The translations under genes were made by a program, and so were the position numbers. Positions 8,542 through 10,109 of a DNA stretch of 10,109 nucleotides are shown one piece after another. This DNA is from Guyanagaster necrorhizus (lineage: Eukaryota; Basidiomycota; Agaricomycetes; Agaricales; Physalacriaceae), in the NCBI RefSeq assembly GCF_019112545.1, contig NW_025064990.1, positions 1-10,109 of the forward strand, written 5' to 3'. The first letter of the stretch is position 1. The number at the start of each line of letters is the position of its first letter. The notes beneath the pieces were generated by a model that saw only the letters and a program-made list of their open reading frames with translations, was not told the DNA's origin and made no database searches.

Positions 8542-8684
8542 TCATTGGTGAGAAAATACTGGATGTGACATACTGCATCTTTGCATATCTGAGAGCACCA
8601 AAATTGACCACACTGACATAAAGTAGTGGGGTTGCTTTTGATGAACATTTCTTTGCAGCCATAGCAGGTGAATAGCACATACAT
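8466..8684 (-). pseudogene. Mirror copy of the cysteine-rich stretch, right arm
   Basis: Reverse-complement copy of 4007-4225 with an identical translation. Confidence 0.3.
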
Positions 8685-9243
8685 AATTGCCTGATATGTG
8701 GTAGTCTGATGGTAGAGTCAATAAAGTGTAAATGATAAATAGTGTTTGTAATGTTGAGATTTGAAAAAGGTGGTTTGAGAGTAGGATCATTGAGATGTCT
8801 TGTAGTAGAGTGTTTAGTGTTGAGATAGGCTGTTGAAAATGGTGTGACTTGATCAGAACAACAACAAATGCAAACTCAATGCCTTGCAGGCAAAATAGGC
8901 ATGTATGTGAAATCTTGACTCCTTTTTTGTCTTTGCCTTTAAGTGAGACCTGCAAAATTCTAGTGACAAACCTTGAATGAGCACATCATATAGTGTACTG
9001 TGGTGGTGACAGAAGATATCATGTGACTATGGTATCATGAAATCAATCATTTACATTTTGGGACTTTTGCATGTTCACTGGAACCATGATGGTGATGGCT
9101 GATCAGCTGCTTTCTCTTGTGAGTGACAGTGATACATTCCATCTTATGATAAATGAATTATGAATCACTTCCACAGCAATGAGCTGGGAATGACTCATGC
9201 TTCTTTGCAGTTTTCAGTACTGTTCCTTTCTGATGTCGACATA

Positions 9244-9593
9244 TTACTTGATTGATGCAAGAGAGTGAACCACTTTATCATTCAATTGTAGTCCATCTCT
9301 GTGACAGTAGAATTTACATCTCATCATCCTTACACTTGAATTTTTTGTTATCACTCCTTGACAATGTTGTTCCACTGCCAAGTACACCTCCAGTGGGTTA
9401 TTCTGTGCTTGTACATACAAATTCCATTTCATATGTCTGGCAAGCTAATCCATCTCTTCATTTTTTTCAAGTCCATCAAGACCAGGTGTCGTTACATCAG
9501 GTGCTGCTGCAGGAAATCACTTAAGAGAGGATGCTCTGCAGTCATACTCCTCTATCCTTCTTCCAACCATTATAATGCTCACCAAGGCTCTCA
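9244..9593 (-). pseudogene. Mirror copy of the decayed EEYD...MKWNLYV stretch, right arm
   Basis: This is identical to 3098-3447 on the opposite strand, with the same two internal stops. Nothing distinguishes the two copies. Confidence 0.4.
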
Positions 9594-9828
9594 TACTTGT
9601 TGCTTCTGTTTTCTCTCATGCTATTCCATATGCTCATATTGAGTTGCACACTGTGAAGATGGTTAATCAGTCAGTACATCACCACCTTATGGATCTTACA
9701 CTCTGCTGACTGTTGTATAGATGTGGTACCAGAATTGTAAGTTCAGATTCAAGATTCAGCTCCGACTTTCTTATTACCTGGTCATCATAGCTCACCCTAA
9801 GTCAGAATTTCACAGTTCTCTTGACCGG

Positions 9829-10109
9829 TGACATGCCCTCTCCATGTTCAGGCATGTAAAATTGCGAAAATTGCAAATACATGGACTGCATTCCAGTCCA
9901 GTAAGCATATAACAGAAAATAGGACTAGAGCACACAGAAACCTAGCTATCATAATGCTAAACTGAAGTAACAATAAGCAGAGTGCATGGCCTAGTAACAG
10001 ACTAATACCAGAGGGGTTAGGCTGCATGTGAGGTCTCAGCACTTGGCCCTAAATGTGCCAATACTATCATGAGAGGATATGCTAAAAATAAAAAGAATAT
10101 GATCGAAAC
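9829..10109. other. Right flank, CpG-poor, no gene recognised
   Basis: A - strand frame (10042-9848, GTG start) would give a 64-residue, very hydrophobic peptide rich in Leu, Ile, Phe and Ala. Such peptides are easily produced by AT-rich sequence, and nothing else supports it. Only two CpG occur after the arm edge, so this flank matches the decayed block rather than the left end of the window. Confidence 0.5.

Larger units (their letters stand above)
7351..9828 (-). repeat. Right arm of the 2 x 2478-bp inverted repeat
   Basis: This is the reverse complement of 2863-5340, with the symmetry axis at 6345.5. It shares every CpG-decay scar with the left arm, so the duplication is younger than the decay, unless the copy is an assembly artefact. 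The sequence to its right (9829-10109) is also CpG-poor, whereas the sequence to the left of the other arm is CpG-normal. I infer that this arm sits in its original context and the left arm is the moved copy. Confidence 0.95.

Noticed and set aside
2863..9828. Interpretation as an inverted-repeat DNA transposon with the kinase as cargo
   Set aside because: No target-site duplication, no recognised terminal motif and no transposase-like motif found. The left edge is also a composition break.
9848..10042. Hydrophobic 64-codon minus frame as a small membrane protein
   Set aside because: AT-rich sequence readily gives Leu/Ile-rich frames. The start is GTG and there is no supporting context in a eukaryotic sequence.
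1..10109. CRISPR array, tRNA or rRNA genes, bacterial promoters or phage genes
   Set aside because: No spaced short direct repeats, no RNA gene signatures and no operon-like layout. Introns and fungal-type protein pieces point to a eukaryote.

Overview
The window looks like a piece of a basidiomycete-type fungal genome. The evidence is short GT..AG introns, fragments of proteins that resemble fungal families, and an old repeat block that has lost nearly all its CpG dinucleotides. I see no prokaryotic operon structure, no RNA gene and no CRISPR array. I cannot name a species. Nothing here looks like an intact working gene; the window is a graveyard of gene and repeat fragments.

Layout. Positions 1-2862 have normal CpG content (45 CpG counted in bases 1-720). 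This part holds a broken fragment of a protein resembling the fungal HAM1-like N-terminal domain family (about 256-1116, + strand, two introns). It also holds a possible gene remnant on the - strand (1103-1725) and a stretch of about 1.1 kb with nothing recognisable (1767-2862). Positions 2863-9828 form a very large inverted repeat: a left arm of 2478 bp (2863-5340), a 2010-bp spacer (5341-7350) and a right arm of 2478 bp (7351-9828). Base x in the left arm pairs with base 12691-x in the right arm. I found no mismatch or indel in the long stretches compared by eye. The arms hold 8 CpG in 2478 bp and the spacer about 4 in 2010 bp. The last 281 bp (9829-10109) are also CpG-poor.

Contents of the palindrome. 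Each arm carries decayed coding-like stretches, the best being a 166-codon open frame (4255-4752, mirrored at 7939-8436), with no family recognised. The spacer carries, on the - strand, a dead protein-kinase-like gene. Its HRD arginine has become a TGA stop and its DFG-position aspartate has become asparagine, and both changes fit CpG decay. The spacer also holds a diverged third copy of part of the arm sequence (about 5540-5880). A 160-bp segment in the CpG-normal left region (1601-1760) is a diverged relative of arm positions 3652-3805.

How it fits together. My inference is that old repeats and captured gene pieces were decayed by C-to-T change at CpG, as expected for methylated repeats. 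A 2.5-kb piece was then copied in inverted orientation very recently, because the two arms share the same decay scars. The alternative is that the identical arms are an assembly or library artefact, and this must be excluded first.
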